64,000 bases of DNA from Rotaria sordida (Eukaryota > Rotifera > Eurotatoria > Philodinida > Philodinidae). The DNA lies in contig CAJNOL010000119.1 in NCBI GenBank assembly GCA_905250125.1, forward strand, positions 124,001 to 188,000, written 5' to 3'. The position numbers and the translations under genes were made by a program. Below the pieces are notes generated by a model. That model was given only the letters and a program-made list of their open reading frames with translations. It did not search any database and had not been told where the DNA came from. Each line of letters starts with the position of its first letter. Within the stretch, counting starts at the first letter, position 1. Of the stretch, positions 35,908 through 47,462 are shown piece after piece.

Positions 35908-38900
35908 TCAAAATAGAATAGGTTTATCACGCGTTTGCTCGATAACATAACTTGTGAAACGTCTCAGAAAACGAGGATATTCACGTTTAGCCACACTAAA
36001 TTAAAAGACAATAATGTTCAAATATTAACAATAGAGAAATTTAATTAAAACTTACTTTCTCACTGCTGCACTGGGTACCCAACCGCCAGGATTGACTAGA
36101 AAAAAAAAGCAAATATCATCAATTTTTTTTTTGGTTTCATACAACATTTATATTATATGAATTCAATGGAAATCATTGGTAGGATTTTATTCAGATTAAG
36201 CTTTCGAATGTCCATCTGAAATTCTGAGGAATGAAATTAATCATCGAGAGAGCAAATTACTCTTCAAGTACTTACCATAGTCAAAAACTAAATTTTGACA
36301 GAATTCGTTTTTAATTAGGTATAAAACAACGAAATAATTTTCTCATTAATGACTTCTTCCGTTTTAACATGAAAAACAAAAAATGATTTTCGAACGTATT
36401 TTTATGAATAAATGAAGTAATATTTAAAATTATTATTCTACCATAGAGAATATATAAGTTTGAAAAAAAACCTTCATTTTTTTGAATTGAAAAATAATTC
36501 AATAAAATTTAACAGTATAATATATTTATACTTTAAATATCATTTATTGAATCATGTTAAATTCGAAGATATAAATAAAAACTAATCTTCAAATTAATTT
36601 AGTTTGATCTCTACAATATCCTAGATTCGATTTTTTTCTATTTTAAAACTTTGTTTAATTTTGTCTGACACGTATTCTTTATCAATATAGTCATAAATTT
36701 TACATCTTTCTCATAATAACATCATCATAGTGTAAGATATCGTCGAAAAATGTAAGATTAAAGACTAATATAGACTATTTTATAGATTAGTTTGCATAAC
36801 TTAAATACTTTCTCAAAATTTCAAGTTATGAAAGCATTCTATTTTTATAGATATTCAATTATATACATATTTATTAGTGAATCATTAGGAATGCTATTAT
36901 ACTTTCTTTTTTGTATACATTGAATCCTTATGAAAGATATTCTCTTTAGTAGTTTCATTAATTTTAGAAATAAAAAAAAAAAACATTTGATCTTACCAAA
37001 AGCAACATATGCTAGTTTACATTGAATATTTTCTCGTTTAATATCTTTTGGATTTAATGGTGGTTCATTAATAATTGTTTCACATATCATAGCAACATTT
37101 GCAATAAGACGAACTTGAGGTGGTTTTATCTATTTATAAGTATATAAATTAAAAATATGAAAATTAAATAAATAAATTATTCTTCTTACAGGTGCAAGAG
37201 GATGTGGAGTAGTGTAATTAACAACAAGCCATGTTGGTTGATCTTCTTCAGAATTTGATATACAACGAATATGAGACCAAAAACATGAATCACGTTGAGC
37301 AGTTGGCCATACACGTTTATGCATTTGAAAAAAGATAACTGTATCTTGATCTAATGCTTCAATAATTTTTGTTGAATCAAGTGTTGCTAAATATAAAAAT
37401 TAACGAAAATATAAAGAATAAAATTAATTAATATAATTTACTTTCCCATTCCATACGATATTGATATTCCCAAAAATAATGACAAATTTCATGACCAGTA
37501 ACACCCTAACGAAAGTAAAATACATATTTTTTTTTTTTTTATTAAAGAATAAATTAATTTACTTGAATTGAATGAAAAATTTTTAATGGATCAACAACAA
37601 TTCCATTTTCTTCGACTTCACGTCGATAGACTTTCATTTTACCTTCTTCATGTATTAAATCCCATCCATCACACATTTCTTCTCGAACATATGTTAAATG
37701 TTCTTGAACAACACGTTCAACCTAATAAATTATATTTTATATATTAATTAATTATTTCATTAAACAAAATAGAAAAATTTAATTTTACATCATTAGCTAA
37801 TCGATGTTTTCCTTTGACAGATATATTTTCACCATTTGATGTCGCAGCAAATGTTGCCTCATTAATTGTTGTAGAATTAGTTTTAGTCGGATCTGATGCT
37901 GTAGAATTTTTTGATTTCTTTGTTATTGATCGATGATCGACAGCAGTTTTTGATGATGAAGAAAATAATTTTGACTAAAAAAAAACAAACAAAAAAGGTG
38001 AATATGTTTACCTGTGTCTAACAAAGATATAATATTTGAAGTTAACCTTATTTAATGACTGTGAGGTTTGCGTTTTAGATAAATTTTCAAATGGATTCAT
38101 TTCAAAACAATCATTACTACTGTTGTTTGTAGACGGTGGTGTTTCAAAATTACCATCGTCTGTAATATGAATAGCAGCAATCGAAAACGCAGAAGAAGAA
38201 GAAGAGGAAGAAGTAGTTGATGCGTTCGATGTTGAAAGAAATTTACGTTGTTGATAAGAAGGTCGTAAACCTCCAACATGATTTAATGGTGAAGAACAAG
38301 ATGAAACAAATGAAGCTAGAGATATAACCGTAGCTGGATTTGAACAATTGGATGTAAATGTATAGGATGGTGGAATATGAAAATTTTTTTTTATTGGTTT
38401 CATTGAAACGAGTTCTTTTTCTTTTCTTATCGTCGATACATAAGTTTGTAAACCGTAGATTGTATATATATATATTTAACAGTGAGTGTAGTTAACACTT
38501 ATAGAGAAAAAGAAGAGAAGAGAAAGCATGTAGTGTTTTTTTTTTTTCATCGTTTACGTATCTTCCCCTTCCAATTGTACTGGAGGCGCAAGTGATCAGA
38601 AAGCTTCTGTGACGAATCATCATTTTTAACAATGATGTAATAATATTGATCGAAGAATGAGAAAGAAGCAATGAAGACAAAAAATAAAGTAACAGAAGAT
38701 TTGATATTTTTTTCTTTTCTTCGTTACATTAGATGAGTTCATGAAAGAAAAGGTAAATAAGTACTTTTCTACTGTTTTTTTTTTTTGTTTTTCTTCGAAG
38801 CACATAGTTTAAATAAATTTTATTCTTATCTCTAATACTCAATAGTTTATTTTTGAATGAATAATATATCTATAAAAATTAACAAAAAAAAAAACAAAAA

Positions 38901-41900
38901 CAAAACACCACTCACTGCACGTTGAAGATCGTCTGTTTCACGATCGATTCGATCGAGTGATTGATCAAGTGCATCGAAAAATTCATCTTCTTTTAATGTA
39001 CTATATGGTCCTTCCTTTAAAAATAAGAGAACAATGATTATAAATAGAAGTATTATTTTTTAGTTTTTCGATCTATTTACTTCAGCATCGGGTGAACCGA
39101 GTGCAGGAATTTTTTCTTTTATTGTATTAGTATATAAATCTTGAAATTTCTTTCGACGTTCTAATTCCTATTGATATATAAAATACAAAAAAAAAATTAA
39201 AATTCTAAAATATAAATTTTGATATTTATTTACTTTTTCATATTTTTTTCTCCAAGTATCTTCTCGTTTTTGCATTAATTCAATGCAAAATGTTAAATTA
39301 TGTATCACACCATCTGTAGTTGCTTTAAATGTTATAGCTATATAGAAATATGATAAAATTAAAAATAAAAAAAGAAATTTTATATGTATATAAACCTTCG
39401 CCTTTGAAATCAACAGACATAGCTGCATGATCAACAAGTGACAATCGATCAATTCCTAAAAAAAATTAATTAAAAAAAAAAAAAAAGAAAATATAAATCT
39501 TCTATAAAATATTAAAATAAACTTGATTTCGATGGTGAAGTTTTAATTGTTTCATCATCTAATGATGGTGTAACATGATTTTTATCCAATGAATCTTCAA
39601 AATCTAAATCAGTTCCATTCTCATCTAAATATATTTAGTTTATTTTGTCTATTATATATATAATAAAATTGATTTGACTAACATTCTTTTTGATATGGTT
39701 CGAAACCTGTTGTAACAGCATTAGCACATGCATCAAAATAAGTTTGTAATGTTGCAACTTGTTGTGAAAGTAATTCACGATATGTTTCTAATTCACTTAA
39801 TTTTATTTTTAAACTACGATCTCTCTATAAAATCAAAATATTAAGATCTTTATTATTTTTGGTTAAAAATAAGTATAATTACTCTAAATGAACCAGTTGA
39901 AGCAACACCAGCACTAGATGACGATACCAATGATCCAAGACTTGGATGACGTCTTAAACTTGTTTCACTTCCATAACCAGATTCACTTTTACATATATTT
40001 TTATGATCTTCTAAAGCTTGCATCCATCGTTCACGATCTTCACGATTACATGCACGTACATACCAAACTGAATCACTGACACGTATATCAAAACGACAAT
40101 CATCAAATTCATGAGGCTACATATAAAACAAAGAAAACAACAACTAATGTATTATTAAATAAAAATGATTTTGAATAAGTTCAATAAATATTTTTCTAAA
40201 AAAAATGAATAGATCTTTCTTTTTATTTAGTAGATTATTTTGCATAGATGAAATAATTCAATATCAGTAGAAGAGATAGAATTGGTTCGTGTTTTTTTTT
40301 AGAGCCAAATCAGTAAACTCAATGTTAACACTAACGAGGGAACATTCCCAAGTGTCACATCGCTTTTGAGTCGAGCGTATGCGCATCATGTAGCCCCTAA
40401 TGATCTATGAATACTCTGAAAAAAAGTTCGTGCTGCTAGCTTATTACTCCCGAGATATTGCATTTTTACTGTGTGTTTAAGAAAAAAAGCTATGGTCCCC
40501 CTCAGGAACAATAGGAAAACTAAATTTCGAACTTCGACTTGAAACTTTGCATAGAGACAGGCCTCAGTGAGAATAGTTTATTGTGAAAGCTTCAGATCTT
40601 TTCGTTGTTTCTATCCTACGATACAGCTATGGTAAAATAGCTTATATACACCAGCAGATTTCGATTTTCTTATTTCAGACTAGGAGCAGTCAAAAGATCT
40701 GAAACTTTCACAATAAATTATTCTCACTGAGGCCTGTCTCTATGCAAAGTTTCACGTCGAAGTTCGAAATTTAATTTTTCTATTGTTCCTGAGGGGGGCC
40801 ACAGCTTTTTTTCTTAAACATACAGTAAAAATGCAATATCTCGGCAGTAATAAGCTAGCGGCACGAACTTTTTTCAGAGTATTCAAAGATCATTAGGACC
40901 TACATGAATCGCATACGCTCGACTTAAAAGTGATGTGACACTTGGGAATGTTTCCTCGTAAGTTTAAGTTTTACAAATACAATTTTCTGTTGAAAAAGAA
41001 ATTATAATAGAGCTAGATCTTGTTACTTTACATCCTATAGATTATCATTTTCTTTCAAAAATAGTCCTGTCGTACTTCATTGGATCGGATAGAGTATCCA
41101 ACAAAATCGATATATTGTCTTGATTGTATTTTTCAATCGAGTTCAAAAGTAAGTTCTCAAGTAGTCAATGGATTTGTTGAATCAATATTTTTCAGATGAA
41201 ATCTATGATCTTTTTCCAATAAGAATTTGATGCATCATTAAGATCAACAACAGACAGTAAATAAATATCATTATTAGAAACAAATGAAATAAAATTCATA
41301 AGTTAATCTTTTGCGTTAAAATATGGTAAAAGAATGAGAATAAGAAAAATACAAATATAATTTTTCAATACTCATTTTCATTCAAATTTACATCTATGGA
41401 TGAAAATTCTGAATATCAGTTAGTATAGCTCTCTACAGTCTATTTTCAATTTTTAATACTCAAAAAAGATGAAAACTTGAAAATTTGACGTTCAATTTTT
41501 CAAGTTATAAAGACCTGATCTGCTTCACGACGGAACACGATGCAAGGTTATCGTGCTCTGTGAACATCTCTACTAATTATGAGTAGATATGTTACAGTTG
41601 ACTATGATTAAATGTTTTATCACTTCTATAGAAATTATGTTAAATACGATAGAAATTGAAAAAAAAAAACTCTGAATTTATATAAAAAATATTTTTTACC
41701 TGAATAATAGCTTGTCTTACAGATAGAGCTCCACGACAGCCAAGAGTAATATCAAGTTCATTTTTATAATAATTTAAAAATCCATGTCTTAATATAAGAT
41801 ATCTTTCTTGCCAACCATGTAAATAATTTGTCCATTTAAAAAGTCGTCCTTGAAATTCACCATTACGAAATGATCCACCTATTATTTTTTCATCTTCAAA

Positions 41901-41948
41901 GGATTCTTCATCATCCGATGTTGTTACATAGTCACCAGTTGATGTCAT
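35908..41948 (-). CDS. CERT1: Ceramide transfer protein CERT (PH + FFAT + START)
   Basis: Exons (complement): 41700-41948, 39883-40116, 39683-39824, 39523-39624, 39396-39455, 39234-39337, 39081-39167, 38916-39014; then 38047-38403 (start of exon uncertain), 37789-37974, 37563-37721, 37442-37505, 37190-37386, 36997-37129, 36056-36095, 35908-35995. The PH domain ([36 protein letters not shown]) binds Golgi PI4P. A serine-rich motif follows ([20 protein letters not shown]). Then come a coiled coil ([19 protein letters not shown]), [15 protein letters not shown], a FFAT-like EFFDALD for ER VAP proteins, and a START domain ([50 protein letters not shown]) ending KPILF as in human. CERT carries ceramide from ER to Golgi. 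The junction between 38,916 and 38,403 has no phase-compatible acceptor. The Ser/Asn-rich insert there is absent in human. Confidence 0.93.
38047..38497 (-). other. Possible internal start of a START-only CERT transcript
   Basis: The frame beginning [12 protein letters not shown] (ATG at 38,403) reads on through the START exons. About 95 bases upstream is a strong acceptor, a CT-rich tract then ATAAG (AG complement at 38,498-38,499). Sequence between it and the ATG has stops in the exon-compatible frames, as in a 5' UTR. Preceding PH-half exons end in phase 0, which no acceptor here continues. This suggests a separate transcript start, or two adjacent genes. Confidence 0.45.
40335..40958. mobile_element. 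624-bp palindromic MITE, PIF/Harbinger-like (copy 2)
   Basis: This lies in the first CERT intron. The termini CGAGGGAACATTCCCAAGT and complement resemble copy 1 (CAAGGGAACCTTCCCAGGT). The flanks are TAA on both sides (40,332-40,334, 40,959-40,961), again a TWA duplication. Internal blocks are shared with copy 1: CGCTTTT.AGTCG, GCATC.TGTAGCC, AAAAAGTTCG, GAAACTTTGC, GGCCTCAG. Both copies are exactly 624 bp by my coordinates. No ORF. Confidence 0.88.
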
Positions 41949-42484
41949 TTGAAATTTTACGAAATTTATTTTTTATTATTTGATATCTTTGTCGTTATTT
42001 ATTGTTCATGTGAAATCAGCAAAAAAAAAAACAAAAAGAAAATATGAACAAATTTATATAGTTAATGAAGCCATTTATGAATAAAAAAAAAACAGAAAAG
42101 AGAAACGAGTGAAATAAATATCCATTATAAAAAAAAAAAAAAAAAAACTAGAAAACTATGGATCATATGTAATTATAATTGGTTCATTATAAGAACGAAT
42201 AAGAATAAATGTATAAATCATACTCATGTTGTCGATCATTGTTGTTCCTCTTCGTTGCTTTTTGTTTTTTTCGTATTTATTTTCACCCAGATTGCTAATC
42301 ATGTACAAAAATAGTAACAATGAACAAATTTTTGATTGACACACATTGAATCAAGATAAATATTGGTTGTTTTTTTCTAAAAAGAAATGGATGAGTAAGG
42401 CTTATTGCTTAGTAAAAAAACAAGTATGTTTTCGAATATTATTCATATTCTAGATTATTTTTGTTTAAATAAATATATACTAAA
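41949..42484. promoter_or_regulatory. Divergent promoter region CERT1 / EPT
   Basis: This 536-bp A-rich space lies between the start codons of two divergent lipid-metabolism genes. No specific element can be named. Confidence 0.4.
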
Positions 42485-45400
42485 ATGAATTTACTAAATT
42501 ATCAATATTTAAGACCTGCTCATTTAAAAGGTCTTGATGCATATAAAGTAAAGAATGTCTTACTTTTTTTTTATTGATTTTAATTATATTATTACATTAG
42601 TATAATGCTGTTGATACATCACCTCTATCTCTTTATGTTATGCATCCATTTTGGAATTGGTGTGTTGAGGTAAAATGAAAAAGTTAATATTTATATGAAA
42701 TAGAATATTTTTATTTCTTTTTTTGTTTTTAGTTTTTTCCACGTTGGTTTGCACCAAATTTAATGACTTTTCTTGGTTTTCTTCTTCTTGTTTTTAATTT
42801 TGTCATGTTTTCATATTATGATTTTCATTTTACTGAAAGTCTTATTCTTCCAAAATGGATTTGGCTTGTTGCAGCTATTTGTCAATTTTGTTCACATCAA
42901 TTAGGTATTATTTAAATAATTAATTTAAATTTTTTTTTGTTTTTGCTTTTGTTATAACAACAATTATTTTTGTAGATGGTATCGATGGAAAACAAGCTCG
43001 ACGTACTAAAACTAGTAGTGCTTTAGGTGAATTATTTGATCATGGTGTTGATTCATGGGCTACTTTTTTATTTCCTGTTTGTATTTTTTCTGTTATATCA
43101 AGAGATGAATATGGATTTAGTCCATTGGCTATGCATTTCTTACTTCTTTCTACTTATCTACCATTTATTGATACACATTGGGAAAAATATAATACTAAAG
43201 TACTTTTTTTACCATGGCTTTATGATATATCAATGTTGGTAAGAATATAATCAAAAAAACATCAATGTAGAATTTTTTTGTTTTTTGAATGTATTTATTT
43301 AGGTCATGACATTAGTATATCTACTAGCATTTTTCTTTACACCAAATATATTTCGTTTTGATTTTCCTATTCTAAATGTACCAGTTACACAAGTAGCAGT
43401 ATATTTATGGCCATGTAAGTTTGTTGAAATAAGATTATAAATATATATATAGTTTTTGGATTTATTTTATTATAATAGTATTTGGATTATTGGCTTCAAT
43501 TCCAGTTAGTGTTGTTCATATTCTTGAGTAAGTAGTTTGTTCTTTTCTTTTTTCAAGTTACTTAGCGAAAAATTCGTTCAATTTTTTCTTAATTAATGAA
43601 AATAATTGAAAAAATAATTCTATGAAATCTAAATGAATTAAAATAGTTAATGTAATAATCCATTCGTAATTCGTGGAATATGATTGATTTTTCGGACTTT
43701 AATATCTCGAGAAAGAAACTGAGTCCTAAGGGGATCCCCTCCATCTGAAAGTCGATTTTTCTTGAAAAACTCGATTTTTGAAAAAACACATTCTAGTAGC
43801 CCTGAGTGTTGTCTTTCAGAATATGTATAAATTATATAAGAATGGAATATATTTTGCCAAATTCTGGGGCATGTATTGAAAGTAGGGGTGGGAAGTTACC
43901 GTTACGTTACCAAGTAACTAGTAACTCGCAAGTTACTAGTTACCGAGTAACTAGTAACGTCGGAGTTACCAGTTACCAGGTAACTAGTAACTTCGGAGTT
44001 ACTAGTTACTTTTGGTAGGTAACTTGTCTAAAAAGTGGAGATATCGCTTCCTAATGAGTGAATACCATCATTACAGTACTTATTCAGCTCACGAGTTACC
44101 GAGTAACTAGTAACGCACATAGGAGTTACTAGTTACCAAGTAACTCGTAATTTAATTGAGTGATGAATAGATGATATTCAGTCATTAGGAAGCGATATCT
44201 CGACTTTTTAGACAAGTTACCCACAAAAAGTAACTAGTAACTTCGAAGTTACTAGTTACCTGGTAACTGGTAACTCCGGCGTTACTAGTTACTCGGTAAC
44301 TAGTAACTCAAAAGTTACTAGTTACCCGGTAACGTAACTCCCGGGTAACGGTAACTTCCCACCCCTAATTGAAAGTCATAGTGGAAAATCGACTGTTGTG
44401 TTGATTTTTTTCCTTAGTTACTGATAATTAATATCGTTCCATCTTCTTTATCAGCAGTATAAAACTATCGACGTATCAAGTAATCATGTTCTGACTGTTG
44501 CAGTCAGAGAAGGAAGTTTCAAAATAGTGGCGGCGCCAGACTACTAGCGTCCCTCTTGTTTTTGGGGGGGGGGGGGGCAGTGGAAGGTGGCGCCATCTCT
44601 ACGTATGTCGTGTTCTCCAGGATACAAATCAATAGTAGAGCCGCTAATGGCAGAACTAGAACACAAGCTTCTCTCTTCTTCTATTAAGGGCAGAAGAATG
44701 TCCTTCTACTATATTGACACTGTGTATTCTTGATTACAAGGCACAAGTATTGGGGGCGTCACGTTCTACTGCCCCCTCCCCCCAAAAAAACAAGAGGGGC
44801 GCTAGTAGTCTGGCGCCGCCACTATTTCAAAATCAGATTATTTTTGTAAAGGTGGCGCCACAGTAAACTTGGATTTAGAAATTAGCTTAATTTTTTCTTG
44901 AAAACATCATCAACTGCAAGAGCTTTTTATACACTTTTCAATGATATATAGCATTCTCTAATTTCCTACACAGGAACATCATCAATGTTGTTACTCATTT
45001 TTCTCAGCTTCACTTTTTTATCGTTTACTAATCACTGCGGAACATTTTCCCAGTCCACTGTTTGACATGCGCTGCTAATATTCTTTTTTTATTCAAAAGA
45101 TGAGATTTTTCTCTAGAAATTGTTAGAACAGATATCTAAAATATATCTCCGTTATTCAGATATTTGAAAATCTTTGAAAGAGATCACCGCAGTTTTTTCG
45201 ATTTTCGGTTTGAAATGATCGCTACTATTGAACAAAGATAAATTTCAAAAAACTGTTCCAAAAATTTCTAGATAGAAGATTTTTCTTCATTCTGAAACAA
45301 ATTTCAACATTTTTCATGCTACCATGCCTCGGGAAAATGTTCCGTGCCAAAAGCTCCATTTTCATGAGTAAATCTAGTATAACTCCTCAATTATCAAAAA

Positions 45401-46463
45401 TGATTGGTTCAAGTTTTTATCAGATGCTAGTTACATTAGCTTTTCTATTTCCTGAAGTTCTCATCAAAATCTCTTGAATCGTTTAGAAGATAGGTTTCGA
45501 AGAGGGGGTCTCCCTTACATCAAAAGTGATTGATCAGTTGAAAACGTTCCCTCGCAGATCTATATCGATTAGTGCGTTTGAAATGTATTCGTTCTTAATT
45601 TTCAGAAGATTTATTTTCTACTGTAGAATTTTGTAGAGCTCATTGTACTGATCATTTTAATAAAAGTAAAATTTTCACTAATTGTTTGCATTACAAACCT
45701 AATATCGATGCATCTTACATATTACTTTTGAGTGTATTTAAATGAACATTATTTCAATAGAAGTATTCTTCATAGATTCAATGAAATATTAAATATTCAA
45801 TTTTTCATTATTAAAGCTTGATTTTATACAAATTTAAATAAACGAATATGGTTGATTCCTTTTTAATTCAAAAGAATATTGTTATAGATCATATCGCAAT
45901 GGTACAGGTTACAATCGAACAGTTTATGAAGCACTACGACCATTAATATCAACAACTATTCTATTTATTTCTTCAACTTGGTGGGCACTTGCATCACCTC
46001 ATATGGTATTACAAAAACAACCACGTATATTTTTGGCAGCTGTTGGTACTACTTTTTCGAATATTGCTGTATGTATGAGATAGTTAGGTTTTTTTTTTCT
46101 ATGAATAACTTCTTTCGATTATTTATTCAGTGTCGTCTTATTGTTGCTCAAATGACATCAACTCAATCGGAGGGTATTAATACTCTTCTTTTTATTTTGG
46201 TACCAATACAATTGATGTCTGTTTATGGTGTATTCACGGAAACAACAGAATTTTTTTTCTTATATCTGTATACTGCTACAGTTGTTTTAGCTCATATTCA
46301 TTATGGTTGTTGTGTGGTTAGTTGTATTATATATATGATAATAATTATAAATTGTTTTGTTTTTTAGGTTCGACAAATATGTGATCATCTGAATATAAAT
46401 GCTTTTAAGATAACTGATCGTTCAAAACAGCCTCCACCAGCTACAGCTCATATTCAACATTGA
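42485..46463 (+). CDS. Ethanolaminephosphotransferase (SELENOI/EPT1-type)
   Basis: Nine exons: 42485-42547, 42601-42669, 42733-42904, 42976-43238, 43303-43414, 43479-43527, 45888-46068, 46131-46316, 46368-46463 (396 aa). The N-terminus (YLRPAHLKGLDAYKYNAVDT, SLYVMHPFWNWCVEFFPRW, APNLMTFLGFLL) follows SELENOI closely. The CDP-alcohol phosphotransferase motif is complete: Asp105-Gly106, Ala109-Arg110, Gly119, Asp123 and Asp127 (DGKQARR and GELFDHGVD). Other shared blocks are HWEKYNT, LFLPWLYDIS and LAHIHYG. It makes phosphatidylethanolamine from CDP-ethanolamine and diacylglycerol in ER/Golgi membranes, with ~10 membrane segments. Vertebrate SELENOI has a selenocysteine near its end; this protein ends HIQH followed by TGA TAA, and I see no cysteine or SECIS there. 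The seventh intron (2.36 kb) is filled with MITEs. Confidence 0.94.
43883..44367. mobile_element. hAT-type MITE, 485 bp, 8-bp TSD ATTGAAAG
   Basis: The termini are TAGGGGTGGGAAGTTACC and its complement. It is flanked by a perfect 8-bp direct duplication ATTGAAAG (43,875-43,882 and 44,368-44,375). A TAG start and 8-bp duplication are hAT hallmarks. The whole element is a palindrome built of alternating GTTAC/GTAAC blocks (AGTTACTAGTTAC units) around a small unique core near 44,040-44,200. It lies in EPT intron 7 and codes for nothing. Confidence 0.92.
44525..44824. mobile_element. hAT-type MITE, 300 bp, 8-bp TSD TTTCAAAA
   Basis: Termini are TAGTGGCGGCGCCAGACTAC and complement. A perfect 8-bp duplication TTTCAAAA lies at 44,517-44,524 and 44,825-44,832. 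The arms are GC-rich, unlike the surroundings, and include a run of 14 G (44,564-44,577) opposite a C-rich tract at about 44,770-44,783. A non-autonomous hAT relative, in the same intron as the 485-bp element. Confidence 0.9.
45038..45344. repeat. ~307-bp decayed foldback element
   Basis: CGGAACATTTTCCC at 45,038 pairs with GGGAAAATGTTCCG at 45,331-45,344. Inner arms match loosely (TTTTTCTCTAGAAATTGTTAGAACAG against the complement of 45,255-45,290). The end resembles the GGGAACNTTCCCA termini of the 624-bp family, and another CGTTCCCTCG-like end occurs at 45,539-45,548. It may be an old relative. Confidence 0.5.
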
Positions 46464-47240
46464 TAAAACAATCTTTCTATAATTTTTTTTTCTCTACTTT
46501 TAATTCAATTTTTTTTTTGGTGTTTTACTAATTTCTGTTCATTCTCGCACTCCGTCTCATCGATTATTTGTTCCATAAAAAAAAGAAAGGTTTTGATAAA
46601 AAGAGATTATTTGCAATTTATATCTATAAGCATTTGTGTTTTTACTTTATTGAGAGTTAATTGATTCCATTTTTATATCTTCATTCTTTGTTTTTGTGTG
46701 TACGAAGATCATGATTAAACTGATGGTGTTTGTTTTTTTAGATATTCCATTTTTTGTGTTTCGATATAAATTCGTCGTTGGATGGCAAAAATATTTTTCA
46801 TAACATATAATAACAAAGATAATAAACATATTTCAAAATAGAAGTAGTCTTAATGATGAAAACAAATGGGTTAATCAAGTTATTAAATTAGGCTATATTT
46901 AGAAAAATAATTTAATACTAGATGTAAAATACGTGAGTTTCTGACAATCAGTTAAAAATAGATCAGAAAAATGAGTTCGAAATTTCGAAGTGAAAGATCT
47001 TTAGTTCAGATTAAATTTTGATATCTGATGACTTGCTCATTTTTTTATGGCCATAATAAATTCATTCAGCATGATCCGAGACCCTCATCCTATGATGAGA
47101 AAGCGTGAGTTCAATATTTAGAGCTCGGATTTTATGTCAACTAGTTCACATTCATATTTATGGATCGTTAGAACCGTGAAAATTGATAAAAACGAGCAAA
47201 GTAGACTCGCTTCAGTGCCCTAAAGATAAATAAAAAACAC
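46464..47240. other. 3' flank of EPT gene, no gene seen
   Basis: AT-rich sequence after the EPT stop, including the likely 3' UTR. I found no coding frame or RNA gene. Confidence 0.4.
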
Positions 47241-47261
47241 TGGTGAAAACTAGTAAACCTT

Positions 47262-47455
47262 AAAAGTTCAACCGGACAGGTTTCATAATAATTTTTTGAT
47301 GAGTTAATAAGATTTGGTAAACTTAATGTATCAGCAGCATGAGAAGAAATTTGAGTTGCAGAAGATATTTCACTATTTTCACCTTGAGAACTTGTTGAAA
47401 GATCAATGAAATCAACTAAAGTAATATCTTGTGTTGAAAGAGATTGTGCTTGATC
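47262..47455 (-). pseudogene. Orphan exon-like coding fragment
   Basis: The minus-strand frame from 47,455 reads about 65 codons without a stop and looks protein-like (QAQSLSTQDITLVDFIDLST, then SATQISSHAADTLSLPN). It ends at LLR next to a GTTTAC donor-like site near 47,262. There is no start codon, no strong acceptor and no companion exon, so I regard it as a leftover exon or an unlinked part of an unseen gene. Family not recognised. Confidence 0.35.
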
Positions 47456-47462
47456 ATTTCAA

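Noticed and set aside
43806..44018. 70-codon plus-strand frame inside the EPT intron
   Set aside because: Its repetitive Val-Thr-Ser text is the translation of the GTTAC/GTAAC array in the hAT MITE.
46458..46466. TGA followed by TAA at the end of the EPT gene as a possible selenocysteine codon, as in vertebrate SELENOI
   Set aside because: Only one residue would be added, the human sequence after Sec is absent, and I see no SECIS-like kink-turn (ATGA...AA...GA with supporting stem) in the 3' flank. An ordinary double stop is simpler.
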